Positions 43,852 through 52,944 of a stretch of DNA of 64,000 nt are shown here, piece by piece. The stretch is from an uncultured Aquimarina sp. (lineage in GTDB: Bacteria > Bacteroidota > Bacteroidia > Flavobacteriales > Flavobacteriaceae), in contig CANMKX010000010.1 of the NCBI GenBank assembly GCA_947498595.1, positions 62,001 through 126,000 on the forward strand, given 5' to 3'. How positions within the stretch are numbered: the first letter of the stretch is position 1; each line of letters starts with the position of its first letter. The translations under genes and the position numbers were made by a program. The notes below the pieces were generated by a model that saw nothing but the letters and a program-made list of their open reading frames with translations, had not been told where the DNA came from and did not search any database.

Positions 43852-44448
43852 TTATTGTTCTACGCTTTCTTCGTCTCCTGATAATTGTAATCCTCCTAAT
43901 TTACCGTCTCCTAAGACTAAGTCTACAACAGAGGTTTTCATCAATTTATCTCCTACTTTTAATTTTTTTCCTTTATGTGATAATTCTAAAACTACATCTT
44001 CTGCTATATTAGGTTTATATGATATATCTCCTATCTTAAATCCTAAAGCAGTAAGTGTAGGCTCTACTTGCCTACGTGTTCTTTGAATTAAATTATTAGG
44101 TATTTCTATTTTTCTATATCCTGATGGATTTAACACTAAATAAATTTTACGATTTTCCTTTACCATATTTCCTGCAACAGGGCTTTGCTCTATTACAGAA
44201 TATCTTGGATAATTAGGATTAAAGTTTGCAGAATCCTGAACTTCAAATCGTAATTTTTTCTTTGTCAATTCGCTTTTCACTTCATTTAATGATAATTTAC
44301 TTAAACTTGGTACAACAATACGTTGATCATGATTTGTACTACTATCCAGCCATTCTAATCCGCCTACACAAAGCGCTGCAACCAATAGTATTGCTATAAT
44401 TAATTGAAATAAAAAAGTTTTGCTAAAGATGAATTTTAATAATCCCAT
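43852..44448 (-). CDS. PASTA-domain membrane protein
   Basis: 198 residues. One membrane helix (LFQLIIAILLVAALCVGGLE, about 14-33) and then PASTA repeats: VPSLSKLSLNEVKSELTKK with SVIEQSPVAGNMVKENRKIY, IPNNLIQRTRRQVEPTLTAL, and LSHKGKKLKVGDKLMKTSVV. PASTA domains bind peptidoglycan fragments or beta-lactams, usually on kinases or PBPs; here there is no kinase. It is divergent from ddl, an enzyme for peptidoglycan precursors, and is co-transcribed with rluD. Confidence 0.9.
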   Translation of the reverse strand: MGLLKFIFSKTFLFQLIIAILLVAALCVGGLEWLDSSTNHDQRIVVPSLSKLSLNEVKSELTKKKLRFEVQDSANFNPNYPRYSVIEQSPVAGNMVKENRKIYLVLNPSGYRKIEIPNNLIQRTRRQVEPTLTALGFKIGDISYKPNIAEDVVLELSHKGKKLKVGDKLMKTSVVDLVLGDGKLGGLQLSGDEESVEQ

Positions 44449-44458
44449 AGGTTAATTG

Positions 44459-44488
44459 TTTGCGCAAAGATATAAAATGATATTTTTG
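44459..44488 (+). promoter_or_regulatory. Promoter of ddl
   Basis: TTTG (44459-44462), 18-nt spacer, TATTTTTG (44481-44488). Predicted leader of about 64 nt. The minus-strand -7 element for the PASTA gene lies inside its spacer. Confidence 0.7.
44465..44472 (-). promoter_or_regulatory. -7 element of the PASTA/rluD unit
   Basis: CAAAGATA reads TATCTTTG on the minus strand, 17 nt before the ATG at 44448. No TTG at -33. It sits within the ddl promoter, so the two promoters should exclude each other. Confidence 0.5.
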
Positions 44489-44555
44489 TTCCTATTATAA
44501 TCATTGTATTAGTATTTACATTTTTAATTATTAGATTTTCTTGAAACCTTCTCAT

Positions 44556-45530
44556 ATGAATACAAAGAACATTGCCATCTTAATTGGTGGATATTCTAGC
44601 GAATTCGATATTTCTGTAAATAGTGGAAATGTTGTTTATAAATATATAGACCGTAAGCTTTATACTCCATATCGTGTTTATATTACTGAAGAGGAATGGT
44701 ATTTTTTAAATGAAAATGAAGAAAAATTCATCATTGATAAAAAAGATTTCTCTTTGTTCATAGATAATGAAAAAGTCTTTTTTGATGCTGCTTTTAATAC
44801 GGTTCACGGAACTCCTGGAGAAGACGGTTTATTGCAAGCTTATTTTGAATTATTAAAAATTCCTCAAACATCGTGTGATTTTTATCAAGCAGCGCTTACT
44901 TTTAACAAGCGTGATTGTATCAGTGCATTAAAACCTTATGGAATACCTTGTGCTACTAACTATTTTTTAAATAAAGGAGATCAAATCAATGTTGAAGAAA
45001 TTATAGACACTGTAGGATTGCCTTGTTTTGTTAAAGCAAATAAGTCCGGAAGTAGTTATGGTGTATCTAAAGTTAAATTAGCTACCGAAATGCTTTCAGC
45101 TATTGAAGTTGCTTATAAAGAAGATGACGAAATCATTATTGAATCTTTTCTTGACGGAACAGAAGTTTCTGTAGGAGTAATTCAATTTGAAGGAAAAGAT
45201 ACTGTTTTACCTATTACAGAAATTGTTACTGAGAATGATTTTTTTGATTATGAGGCCAAATATTTAGGCCAATCTGAGGAAATTACTCCTGCAAGATTAA
45301 ATGCTACTGATACTAAAAAAGTGCAAGATCTAGCTTTAAAAGTCTACCAAGTACTTAAAATGAAAGGATTTTCTCGTAGTGAATATATTTTCCACAATGG
45401 AGAACCTCATTTTGTTGAAATGAATACCAATCCTGGACTTAGTGAAGCTAGTATTTTACCTCAACAAGCTAATAATGCGGGCATTTCGTTAACCTCATTA
45501 TTTACAAATGCTATTAAAGCTTGCTTTTAA
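44556..45530 (+). CDS. ddl: D-alanine--D-alanine ligase
   Basis: 324 residues from the ATG at 44556; the frame extends to a TTG at 44541. ATP-grasp motifs: IAILIGGYSSEFDISVNSG at the start, VHGTPGEDGLLQAYFELL near 87, LPCFVKANKSGSSYGVSKVK near 155, and FSRSEYIFHNGEPHFVEMNT near 275 with NPGLSEASILPQQ. It joins two D-Ala for peptidoglycan synthesis, in the cytoplasm. Monocistronic with coaD downstream under its own promoter. Confidence 0.95.
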   Translation: MNTKNIAILIGGYSSEFDISVNSGNVVYKYIDRKLYTPYRVYITEEEWYFLNENEEKFIIDKKDFSLFIDNEKVFFDAAFNTVHGTPGEDGLLQAYFELLKIPQTSCDFYQAALTFNKRDCISALKPYGIPCATNYFLNKGDQINVEEIIDTVGLPCFVKANKSGSSYGVSKVKLATEMLSAIEVAYKEDDEIIIESFLDGTEVSVGVIQFEGKDTVLPITEIVTENDFFDYEAKYLGQSEEITPARLNATDTKKVQDLALKVYQVLKMKGFSRSEYIFHNGEPHFVEMNTNPGLSEASILPQQANNAGISLTSLFTNAIKACF

Positions 45531-45623
45531 CTAACCTACATTTCACGTTATTAAAAAGTGATTCGTTTTTATAAAACTACTTGTTTTAGTGTATTATTAT
45601 GAATTAAGCAATACTTAAATTTT

Positions 45624-45631
45624 TATATTTG
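45624..45631 (+). promoter_or_regulatory. -7 element of coaD
   Basis: TATATTTG, 23 nt before the coaD ATG; no good -33 box found. Confidence 0.45.
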
Positions 45632-45654
45632 TTTGATGCTTAAAACTATTTATA

Positions 45655-46110
45655 ATGCGAAGAGCTATTTTTCCAGGATCTTTTGATCCTTTTACATTAG
45701 GTCATTACGATGTGATCAGTCGTGGAATACCATTATTTGACGAAGTTGTTGTTGCTATTGGAGTCAACGGATCCAAAAAATATATGTTTACCCTTGAGGA
45801 ACGTAAACGTTTTATAGAAGAAGCTTTTGCTGATGAACCAAAAATAAAAGTTGTCACTTATAGCGGTCTTACTGTTGATTTTTGCAAAGAAATCAATGCA
45901 AATTTCATTCTCCGTGGTTTAAGAAATCCCGCTGATTTTGAATTTGAAAAAGCTATTGCTCATACTAATAGAAAACTCTCTAGTATAGAAACTGTTTTTT
46001 TATTAACAGCATCAAGTACTTCTTTTATTAGCAGTAGTATTGTAAGAGATGTTATTAGAAACAATGGAGATTATACGATTTTAGTACCAGATACTGTACG
46101 TGTAAAATAA
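45655..46110 (+). CDS. coaD: Pantetheine-phosphate adenylyltransferase
   Basis: 151 residues, standard length. The nucleotidyltransferase motif TLGH in IFPGSFDPFTLGHYDVISRG, the substrate loop LRGLRNPADFEFEKAIAHTN near 88, and the ISSSIVRD motif near 125 are intact. It makes dephospho-CoA from 4'-phosphopantetheine and ATP. A perfect terminator follows. Confidence 0.96.
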   Translation: MRRAIFPGSFDPFTLGHYDVISRGIPLFDEVVVAIGVNGSKKYMFTLEERKRFIEEAFADEPKIKVVTYSGLTVDFCKEINANFILRGLRNPADFEFEKAIAHTNRKLSSIETVFLLTASSTSFISSSIVRDVIRNNGDYTILVPDTVRVK

Positions 46111-46127
46111 CCTTTATATAAATCAAA

Positions 46128-46158
46128 TAAGAGCACCATAAAATATGGTGCTCTTTTT
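46128..46158. terminator. Terminator after coaD
   Basis: AAGAGCACCATA / TATGGTGCTCTT, 12-bp perfect stem, 3-nt loop, T run. It lies between converging genes and may serve both. Confidence 0.9.
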
Positions 46159-46186
46159 GCCTAAAAATATATATTATTGTTATTTA

Positions 46187-47485
46187 TTAATCGTTTTGTC
46201 CTTGAAAAGGATGTAATATTACTGGGCAATTAATCACTGCATTTGTCGCTCTCAATCCAAAAACAAAGCTATTTGCATTTCCTTGATTGATAGCATTACT
46301 TGTTACTAATCCAGCTTCAACTAATTCCCTTAAATCATTAAAACTAGTAATAGGTCTTCTTACATCTCCATTAGGTCCATTGATAGCTAGATCAGTCCAC
46401 ATACTAATATGCGCATCCCACATTGGTGAGTAATTACTATTAGGATTACTATTATCAGGATCGAAAGGAAATACATTTACAGGATCTAAATCATCATCCA
46501 AGATTGTTGAATTTAATCCTTGACGCTGAGAGATATCATTTCCTCCAGCGAGAGTTAATCCATTACCATTTGGTGAAAAACCTAATAAAACAGTTTCTCC
46601 ATCAATTCCACTTTGTCCAAATACTGGTAGATTTGCCATTCTAGGCGCATACGTCCCTAGTTCTATCGTTGCTGCTCCAACATCTGATGCATCAGTTACT
46701 AAGTGATAATAATAATCATCTCCACCTTCCCAGCCATCTAGCAACTGAAAATTCACTTTTCTATTTTCAATATCAATCCAATTGATACGATCATGAACTC
46801 CTGTACTATTAGCTATAATCTGACAGTTAATTACATTACCACTTGGCAATACTACTAATGAAGAATATTCTGAATCTCCTACAGCTCCTGGTTGAGCTAC
46901 CGATGGAGGAAAAGCTTCATCTGGATTACCAGATCCTCCAGCTACTAAAATTCGTTCTGGACTAAAATCTACATCTCCTCTAAAAATAATTCTTCCTTCT
47001 TTATTAACCTGCACTCTTTGCGCAGCAGCAGCAGCTGTTGGTAATGCTCCAAATTTTAATTTAGGAGCTAAAATTGCTCCATAAATCTTTGCTAATGTAG
47101 GCGTTGTTGTTTCTGTAATAATAAAGTATGTTGGGTTTCCTGAAGGTCCCACTCCTTCGTATATTGGCATAGTTACGTTAGCCTTGGTATTATCTTTAAG
47201 TGTAGGCTCATCCACATCAATTGCACTTGGTAAGAATACACTTAGTTCATCTCTAAATGATCTATCAGATCCATTAAAATCTGCTAAAGACCTTTTAGCT
47301 TCTTTAGCCCCTAATTTTACAATTGCCAAAGCTTCCTTTTTAGCTTTAATAAATTGCAAATTTTTAGATTGCGTAAATTCAACTGCTGTTTCATCTGCCG
47401 TAGTATTAGTATCGTCCGAATTACAACTAACCACTAGTAAACTAAGCGCAAATGCTCCTAGTGTGAATGCATTTAATTTTTTCAT
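46187..47485 (-). CDS. Large lipoprotein, uncharacterised
   Basis: 432 residues. Signal peptide with lipobox VVSC (Cys about 21), followed by NSDDTNTTADE, an acidic surface-export-like start. A helical part AKKEALAIVKLGAKEAKRSL precedes a beta-rich body containing GPSGNPTYFIITETTTPTLA, ERILVAGGSGNPDEAF, and an acidic loop ILDDDLDPVNVFPFDPDNSN that could bind calcium. The end NAVINCPVILHPFQGQND is distinctive. Many such proteins occur in marine Flavobacteriia; I cannot give a family role. Confidence 0.6.
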   Translation of the reverse strand: MKKLNAFTLGAFALSLLVVSCNSDDTNTTADETAVEFTQSKNLQFIKAKKEALAIVKLGAKEAKRSLADFNGSDRSFRDELSVFLPSAIDVDEPTLKDNTKANVTMPIYEGVGPSGNPTYFIITETTTPTLAKIYGAILAPKLKFGALPTAAAAAQRVQVNKEGRIIFRGDVDFSPERILVAGGSGNPDEAFPPSVAQPGAVGDSEYSSLVVLPSGNVINCQIIANSTGVHDRINWIDIENRKVNFQLLDGWEGGDDYYYHLVTDASDVGAATIELGTYAPRMANLPVFGQSGIDGETVLLGFSPNGNGLTLAGGNDISQRQGLNSTILDDDLDPVNVFPFDPDNSNPNSNYSPMWDAHISMWTDLAINGPNGDVRRPITSFNDLRELVEAGLVTSNAINQGNANSFVFGLRATNAVINCPVILHPFQGQND

Positions 47486-48046
47486 AAAATGATTTTTTTA
47501 AAATATTTGTGTGTGTGTAATATCAATTCTACGGCCGTGTAAATCGATTGTATTAAACATTATTTTCTTAATTAAAAACAACATTCAACACATATTGAGA
47601 CGGAACAATCTCTATTAATTAACTAGGCTAATTGTTAAAACATAGTTAACTCAATCACAACAACTTAAACACCTTATTCAGCTTACTTAAAAACCATACA
47701 TTCGTTATCAAAAATCAAAAAAAGCACTAACAAACAACCAATTAGCAATCTAAAATTGTCTTTAAACTCGCTTTCACTCTTCACCATTTAAACAAGTTAA
47801 AAACAATTAAAATCATATATTCACGTAGTTCCTATCATATTTTTTGAAGCTGTAAAATACTAACATATAAAGGCCTTTCATCAAGAACATCTATCAAACC
47901 GTAATTCTTATAACTTTTAATTATAATCTGTTTTTAAAATGTTAAAATCACTTTTAAAGCAGGTATATTTTTTTATAAAAAACACTCTTTTAACATATAT
48001 TTCATTTATAAGTTAATTGATATAATAGTATATTACTAGAAAAAAC
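47486..48046. other. 561-bp intergenic region, nothing recognised
   Basis: Divergent upstream region of the lipoprotein gene and the HAD gene. Very AT-rich with many AAC/CAA trinucleotides between 47560 and 47820, but no clear repeat, hairpin or coding frame. Its length suggests a long leader or regulatory sites for one of the two genes. Confidence 0.4.
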
Positions 48047-48502
48047 ATGCATATTAGTTTTGATCTTGACGGAACTTTAATACCATTTAATAACGAATTC
48101 ACTGTTGAAAAAAGAAGTTATCTAGCAAAACTATTTGGTATTGAACCTATCCGTAAAGGTACTGCTCGCCTAGTACGTACATTACAAAAATCAGGATACA
48201 CAATTCACATATATACAACTTCTTATAGATCTCCCTTAAAAATAAGGTGTATGCTATGGTACTATAACATACACGTTAATACCATTATCAATCAAACAAA
48301 GAATAATTCTGTTTTAATGCGAAAAGGAATTACTGCTTCTAAACATCCTCCTACTTATGGTTTTAATATTCATATTGATGATGCTATGGGTGTATTACAA
48401 GAAGGAGTTCGCTTTAATTTTAAAGTAATACATATAGCTTCTGAGATAACTAATTGGAAAGAATATATTATTTCATCTATAAAAAAAGAGGAATTGCTCT
48501 AA
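48047..48502 (+). CDS. HAD-superfamily hydrolase
   Basis: 151 residues. HAD motif I is ISFDLDGTLIPF (nucleophile Asp near residue 6 and Asp two later), motif II IYTTSYRS near 60, and an acidic motif IV NIHIDDAMGV near 111. There is no large cap domain, as expected for the short phosphatase-like members. Substrate unknown. Its stop codon lies inside the terminator stem. Confidence 0.8.
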   Translation: MHISFDLDGTLIPFNNEFTVEKRSYLAKLFGIEPIRKGTARLVRTLQKSGYTIHIYTTSYRSPLKIRCMLWYYNIHVNTIINQTKNNSVLMRKGITASKHPPTYGFNIHIDDAMGVLQEGVRFNFKVIHIASEITNWKEYIISSIKKEELL

Positions 48503-48516
48503 AACAATTCCTCTTT
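48485..48516. terminator. Bidirectional terminator between HAD and SulP genes
   Basis: Perfect 12-bp stem AAAGAGGAATTG / CAATTCCTCTTT, 8-nt loop that includes the HAD stop codon TAA; A and T tracts flank both sides. Confidence 0.85.
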
Positions 48517-48537
48517 AATTTTTTATGTATGGTTTTA

Positions 48538-50376
48538 TTATTTCATTGCCTTTGCCATTACATGATAACGTGGATCGTCTATATTATGTTCTATAGAATT
48601 AGCTAATTTAGGAGAAGCTTTTACCATTAATGCTTGACATTCTTCACTCAAATGTTTTACACGAACATGTTTTCCTGCTGCTTCATATTTTTCTACCAAA
48701 CCAAAAATAGCTTCTAAAGCAGAATGATCCGTTACTCTTGACTCCATAAAATCTATTTCAATCTTCTCTGGATCATTAGCTACATCAAACTTACTTGTAA
48801 AGGCTTGAATACTTCCAAAAAATAAAGGCCCCCAAATTTCGTAAACTTTAGTTCCATCTTCTTTTATATGTTTACGAGCACGTATACGTCTTGCATTTTG
48901 CCAAGCAAATACTAAGGCAGATATAATAACTCCTGCTATTACTGCTATTGCTAAATCAAACATTACTGTTAATCCAGATACAGCAATAAGAACAATAGCA
49001 TCTGTCATTGGTATTTTATTTAAAATTCTAAAACTAGACCAAGCAAAAGTACCTATTACAACCATAAACATTACTCCTACCAATGCTGCTATCGGAACTT
49101 GCTCTATCAATCCTGAAGCGAATAATATAAACATCAATAAAGTAACTGCAGCAACTATTCCAGATAAACGAGTACGCCCTCCTCCTTTTATATTAATAAT
49201 AGATTGACCAATCATAGCACAACCTCCCATTCCTCCAAAAAGTCCTGTAATAATATTTGCTCCTCCTTGAGCCATACATTCACGGTTAGAATTCCCTCTC
49301 GTTTCTGTTAATTCATCAATTAAATTTAATGTCATCAATGATTCTATTAATCCAATTGCTGCTAAAATCAATGCATAAGGTCCTATAAACTTAAATGTTT
49401 CCCAAGTCATGGGTACCTTATTAAAAATATCAAATTGAAATTGGGGTAATCCTCCTTTTAATCCTTCTCCTCCTCCATCTCTAATAAAAGATCCTACAGT
49501 AGCTACATCTAATCCTCCAAAAATTACTATTGCTGAAACTACAACTATAGCAACCAAAGCTTCTGGTAATTTCTTTGTTAATTTTGGTAGTCCCCACATG
49601 ATCAACATCGTTAACAATACTAACCCTAGCATCATTAGTAATTGATTAGTAGGTATCCATTGTTTTTCTTTATTTTTTTTCTTTATAGAGTACAGCAGAT
49701 TTCCTTCCTTGTTAAAAACTACTTTATTGTTGTTAAGATCAAAAACTTGTCCTTCATAGACCAAATATTTGCTTTCTTTAGTTCGTACATCTTCCAACCT
49801 ATCACTGTTATAAGTAAACAGTACATTATTAGTAGCAATATCATATACTTTATCTCCTCTGATTTCGTATCTTTTTTCTACCGATTCAGTTACATATTTA
49901 TCTCCTCCAAATATATCTTTCACTCCTTCTTTGAACATTCCTATTTGAGATAAGAAAATCACTATGGCTAATCCATTTACAAATCCCATCATTACAGGAT
50001 GCGGAATTAGTCTCACAAACTTACCTAACTTAAATACTCCTGCCAGAATTTGAATTACTCCCATCAAAATCACTGTCGCAAACAAATAATACAATCCTAA
50101 TTGTTCACTCTCAGCTCCCATTGCATTTCCTTCGGCAACCAAACTAACCATTACGACAGCTAAAGCTCCAGTTGCTCCAGAAATCATTCCTGGACGACCT
50201 CCAAAAATCGATGTTATTAATCCTATCATAAATGCAGCATACAATCCTACTAATGGATCTACTCCTGCTACAAAAGCAAATGCTACTGCTTCTGGTACTA
50301 AAGCCAATGCTACAGTTAATCCCGATAAAATATCGTTTTTAGCGTTTGCAACGCGTTTTCTCACAAATTCTGTCAT
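48538..50376 (-). CDS. SulP-family anion transporter with STAS domain and an unusual inserted segment
   Basis: 612 residues from ATG 50376 (a TTG at 50382 extends the frame by two). SulP features: DILSGLTVALALVPEAVAFA at the start, GMISGATGALAVVMVS, PHPVMMGFVNGLAIVIFLSQ, MAQGGANIITGLFGGMGGCA near 370, and a C-terminal STAS domain (about 505-610). Between helices at about residue 155 and 245 lies a polar insertion with two similar lines, EIRGDKVYDIATNNVLFTYN and LVYEGQVFDLNNNKVVFNKE, absent from usual SulP proteins. It imports sulfate, bicarbonate or another anion; the substrate is undetermined. Confidence 0.9.
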   Translation of the reverse strand: MTEFVRKRVANAKNDILSGLTVALALVPEAVAFAFVAGVDPLVGLYAAFMIGLITSIFGGRPGMISGATGALAVVMVSLVAEGNAMGAESEQLGLYYLFATVILMGVIQILAGVFKLGKFVRLIPHPVMMGFVNGLAIVIFLSQIGMFKEGVKDIFGGDKYVTESVEKRYEIRGDKVYDIATNNVLFTYNSDRLEDVRTKESKYLVYEGQVFDLNNNKVVFNKEGNLLYSIKKKNKEKQWIPTNQLLMMLGLVLLTMLIMWGLPKLTKKLPEALVAIVVVSAIVIFGGLDVATVGSFIRDGGGEGLKGGLPQFQFDIFNKVPMTWETFKFIGPYALILAAIGLIESLMTLNLIDELTETRGNSNRECMAQGGANIITGLFGGMGGCAMIGQSIINIKGGGRTRLSGIVAAVTLLMFILFASGLIEQVPIAALVGVMFMVVIGTFAWSSFRILNKIPMTDAIVLIAVSGLTVMFDLAIAVIAGVIISALVFAWQNARRIRARKHIKEDGTKVYEIWGPLFFGSIQAFTSKFDVANDPEKIEIDFMESRVTDHSALEAIFGLVEKYEAAGKHVRVKHLSEECQALMVKASPKLANSIEHNIDDPRYHVMAKAMK

Positions 50377-50396
50377 GTCCAAATATTTTCAGGCTG

Positions 50397-50426
50397 CAAA
50401 AATAGCGTTATTTTCCTGTTAAACAA
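50397..50426 (-). promoter_or_regulatory. Promoter of the SulP gene
   Basis: Minus strand TTG (50426-50424), 19-nt spacer, TATTTTTG (50404-50397), about 20 nt before the ATG at 50376. Confidence 0.65.
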
Positions 50427-50578
50427 TAAATTGATCAGAATCTTCTCTTAGCAAGTCCCTCAAAACAATCTATCTGATTTACAGTCACTTCACTTTTATT
50501 TTGTTAAAGATATTGATCATTCGTTATTCCCTATTTATATTTAACCACTGGTATCAATCGATTAATCAATATGCTATT

Positions 50579-52324
50579 ATGAAAAAACTACTCTTCTTTA
50601 TCATTCCTTTCTTATATTTTTCGTGTACTACTTCTGAAAAAAAATCTACAGATACAAGTTTCACAACACATTTTGAATCTAGTAACGGAACAGAAACGCC
50701 TACCTATCAAGAAGTCATAGCATATTACTCTAAATTAAGTAAAGTATATCCTACAGTAGCTATAGACACAATTGGTAGTACCGATAGTGGTCATCCTTTA
50801 CACATTGTAACGTATAATCCTGATTCGAATTTTGATTTCAATCAAATAAGAAAACAGAAAAGAGTTCTTCTTATCAATAATGGGATTCATCCTGGCGAAA
50901 GTGATGGGATTGATGCGACAATGCTTTTAATAAGAGATCTTGCTCAAGGACTTATAAAAACACCTAAAAATACTGTAGTAACCACTATTCCATTATATAA
51001 TATCGGAGGTGCTCTTAATAGAAATACTACTACCAGAACAAATCAAAATGGTCCAAAAGAATATGGTTTTAGAGGAAATGCTCGTAACTATGATCTGAAT
51101 AGAGATTTTATTAAAAACGATACAAAAAACGCTAAGGCCTTTGCCGAGATTTTTCATCTTGTACAACCTGATGTTTTTATCGACAATCATGTAAGTAATG
51201 GTGCTGATTATCAATACACGTTAACTCATTTATTTACGCAACATAACAAATTAAACTACGATCTTGGTCATTATTTGCACACACAAATCAAACCACAACT
51301 AGAGCAAGCATTATCTACTAAAAAATGGGATATCACTCCTTATGTTAATGTTTGGGGAACTACTCCAGATAAAGGATTTTCCCAATTTTTGGATTCTCCT
51401 AGATATTCTACTGGATACACAACTTTATGGAATACTTTAGGTATGATGGTAGAAACACATATGTTGAAACCATATAAAGATCGTGTAGAAGGTACCTACG
51501 AATTGATGGTATCTATGATAGATATTATCGAGAAAAATAGTGACACCATTAAATCATTAAGAAAAAAAGCATTTATCCAACAAGTTTCAAAAAAAACGTA
51601 TCCAATACAATGGATTGTAGACACTACCAAATCTTCTGATTTTAATTTTAAAGGATATGAAGGTAATTACATTTCTAGTAAAGTTACACAAGCTAAACGC
51701 TTAAAATATTATAGGGACAAACCATATGAGAAAAACATAAAAATTAAAGATTATTTTACAGCTACCAAATCTATTGTCATACCTAAAGCATATGTTATTC
51801 CGAAAGGATGGTGGCAAATCATTGATTTATTAAAAACAAATCAAGTAGCTATAAAAACTCTTGACAAAGATTCTACTATCCAAGTCGAATCCTATAAAAT
51901 TAAAGATTATAAAACTCGAAAAACTCCTTTTGAAGGTCATTATTTACATTATCAAACTCAAGTAACTCCACATATAAAAACTATACTATTTAAAAAAGGA
52001 GATCACATAGTACATACCGACCAGCGAGCTTTTAGGTATTTAGTAGAAACACTTGAGCCAGAAACAGTAGACTCTTTTTTTAATTGGAATTTTTTTGATA
52101 CAATTTTACAACAGAAAGAAGGCTTCTCTCCCTATGTATGGGAAGATAAAGCTCTAGAGTTATTAAATAATTCTCCTGAATTAAAACTACAATTTGATCA
52201 AAAGAAGCTTATAGATTCGGCTTTTTCAAAGAATTGGTATGCTCAATTAGATTGGTTACACAAACATTCTTCTAACTATGAAAAAGCTCATATGCAATAT
52301 CCTATATATCGTATTTTACGATGA
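50579..52324 (+). CDS. M14-family zinc carboxypeptidase, lipoprotein
   Basis: 581 residues from the ATG at 50579, chosen since it gives signal peptide MKKLLFFIIPFLYFSC with the lipobox Cys at 16. The peptidase M14 zinc site is LLINNGIHPGESDGIDATML (His-x-x-Glu, near 105) with the distal His in FIDNHVSNGADYQYT near 204, and the catalytic Glu probably in MVETHMLKPY near 300. A beta-rich C-terminal half follows. It trims peptides or peptidoglycan stems outside the cytoplasm. Its 3' end overlaps the converging NUDIX gene by 9 nt. Confidence 0.87.
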   Translation: MKKLLFFIIPFLYFSCTTSEKKSTDTSFTTHFESSNGTETPTYQEVIAYYSKLSKVYPTVAIDTIGSTDSGHPLHIVTYNPDSNFDFNQIRKQKRVLLINNGIHPGESDGIDATMLLIRDLAQGLIKTPKNTVVTTIPLYNIGGALNRNTTTRTNQNGPKEYGFRGNARNYDLNRDFIKNDTKNAKAFAEIFHLVQPDVFIDNHVSNGADYQYTLTHLFTQHNKLNYDLGHYLHTQIKPQLEQALSTKKWDITPYVNVWGTTPDKGFSQFLDSPRYSTGYTTLWNTLGMMVETHMLKPYKDRVEGTYELMVSMIDIIEKNSDTIKSLRKKAFIQQVSKKTYPIQWIVDTTKSSDFNFKGYEGNYISSKVTQAKRLKYYRDKPYEKNIKIKDYFTATKSIVIPKAYVIPKGWWQIIDLLKTNQVAIKTLDKDSTIQVESYKIKDYKTRKTPFEGHYLHYQTQVTPHIKTILFKKGDHIVHTDQRAFRYLVETLEPETVDSFFNWNFFDTILQQKEGFSPYVWEDKALELLNNSPELKLQFDQKKLIDSAFSKNWYAQLDWLHKHSSNYEKAHMQYPIYRILR

Positions 52325-52918
52325 TAAATAATCATGAGAAAATAAGAGTGTAATATTTGCATACGAATCTTTCAATGCTTTTTGAGCACTCTTATGGTTT
52401 TTCCATTCTACTTTGTCAATACCTTCATTAGTTTGCGGAATTAATGTTCCATTATATGTTGTTTTCATTTCAAACCAATAAGTAACTTTTAATTTAAATT
52501 CTCCATTACGTCTAAAAATATGAAACGTTTTATATAAGAATTTAGTAATTTCAATATTTTCGACTCCAGTCTCTTCTTCAACTTCTCTAATAGCACTCAA
52601 CGGAATTGGTTCATTTTTTTCTGTTTTACCTTTTGGTAAATCCCATTTCCCATTACGATGAATAAAAAGTATTTCATTGTTGGTATTGAACACTTTACCT
52701 CCTCCAGCTACAATAACAGGTAATTTTTTATACAAATGCTTGAATAATTTCTCTTCATTTTTGTGATACAAATGTATCTTTGTTGTCGTTCCGTTAAGGA
52801 TGCCTCTAATAATAAACTGAAAATCAGCTTCCTTTATCGGAATTGATTTATAATTAGAATCTGTAGACTTTTCGGTAGAGAGAATAATCGGAGTATTATT
52901 CACAAAAACTTTATACAT
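52316..52918 (-). CDS. NUDIX hydrolase
   Basis: 200 residues from the ATG at 52918; the frame extends to a TTG at 52939, but a TATTTTTG -7 element at 52944-52937 makes that start unlikely. The Nudix box is perfect: GKTEKNEPIPLSAIREVEEE then TGV (Gx5Ex7REVxEEx2Gx). The N-terminal 70 residues (MYKVFVNNTPIILSTEKSTD) form a separate small domain. It hydrolyses nucleoside diphosphate-linked compounds; substrate not predictable. Confidence 0.9.
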   Translation of the reverse strand: MYKVFVNNTPIILSTEKSTDSNYKSIPIKEADFQFIIRGILNGTTTKIHLYHKNEEKLFKHLYKKLPVIVAGGGKVFNTNNEILFIHRNGKWDLPKGKTEKNEPIPLSAIREVEEETGVENIEITKFLYKTFHIFRRNGEFKLKVTYWFEMKTTYNGTLIPQTNEGIDKVEWKNHKSAQKALKDSYANITLLFSHDYLSS

Positions 52919-52944
52919 TTGCACTATGATTTTTGACAAAAATA
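52914..52944. promoter_or_regulatory. Interlocked promoters of pyrE and the NUDIX gene
   Basis: TACATTTG (52914-52921, plus) precedes the pyrE ATG by 4 nt. TATTTTTG (52944-52937, minus) lies inside pyrE codons 4-7 and precedes the NUDIX ATG by 18 nt. The two genes are separated by only 7 nt. Neither side has a convincing -33 box. Confidence 0.45.
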
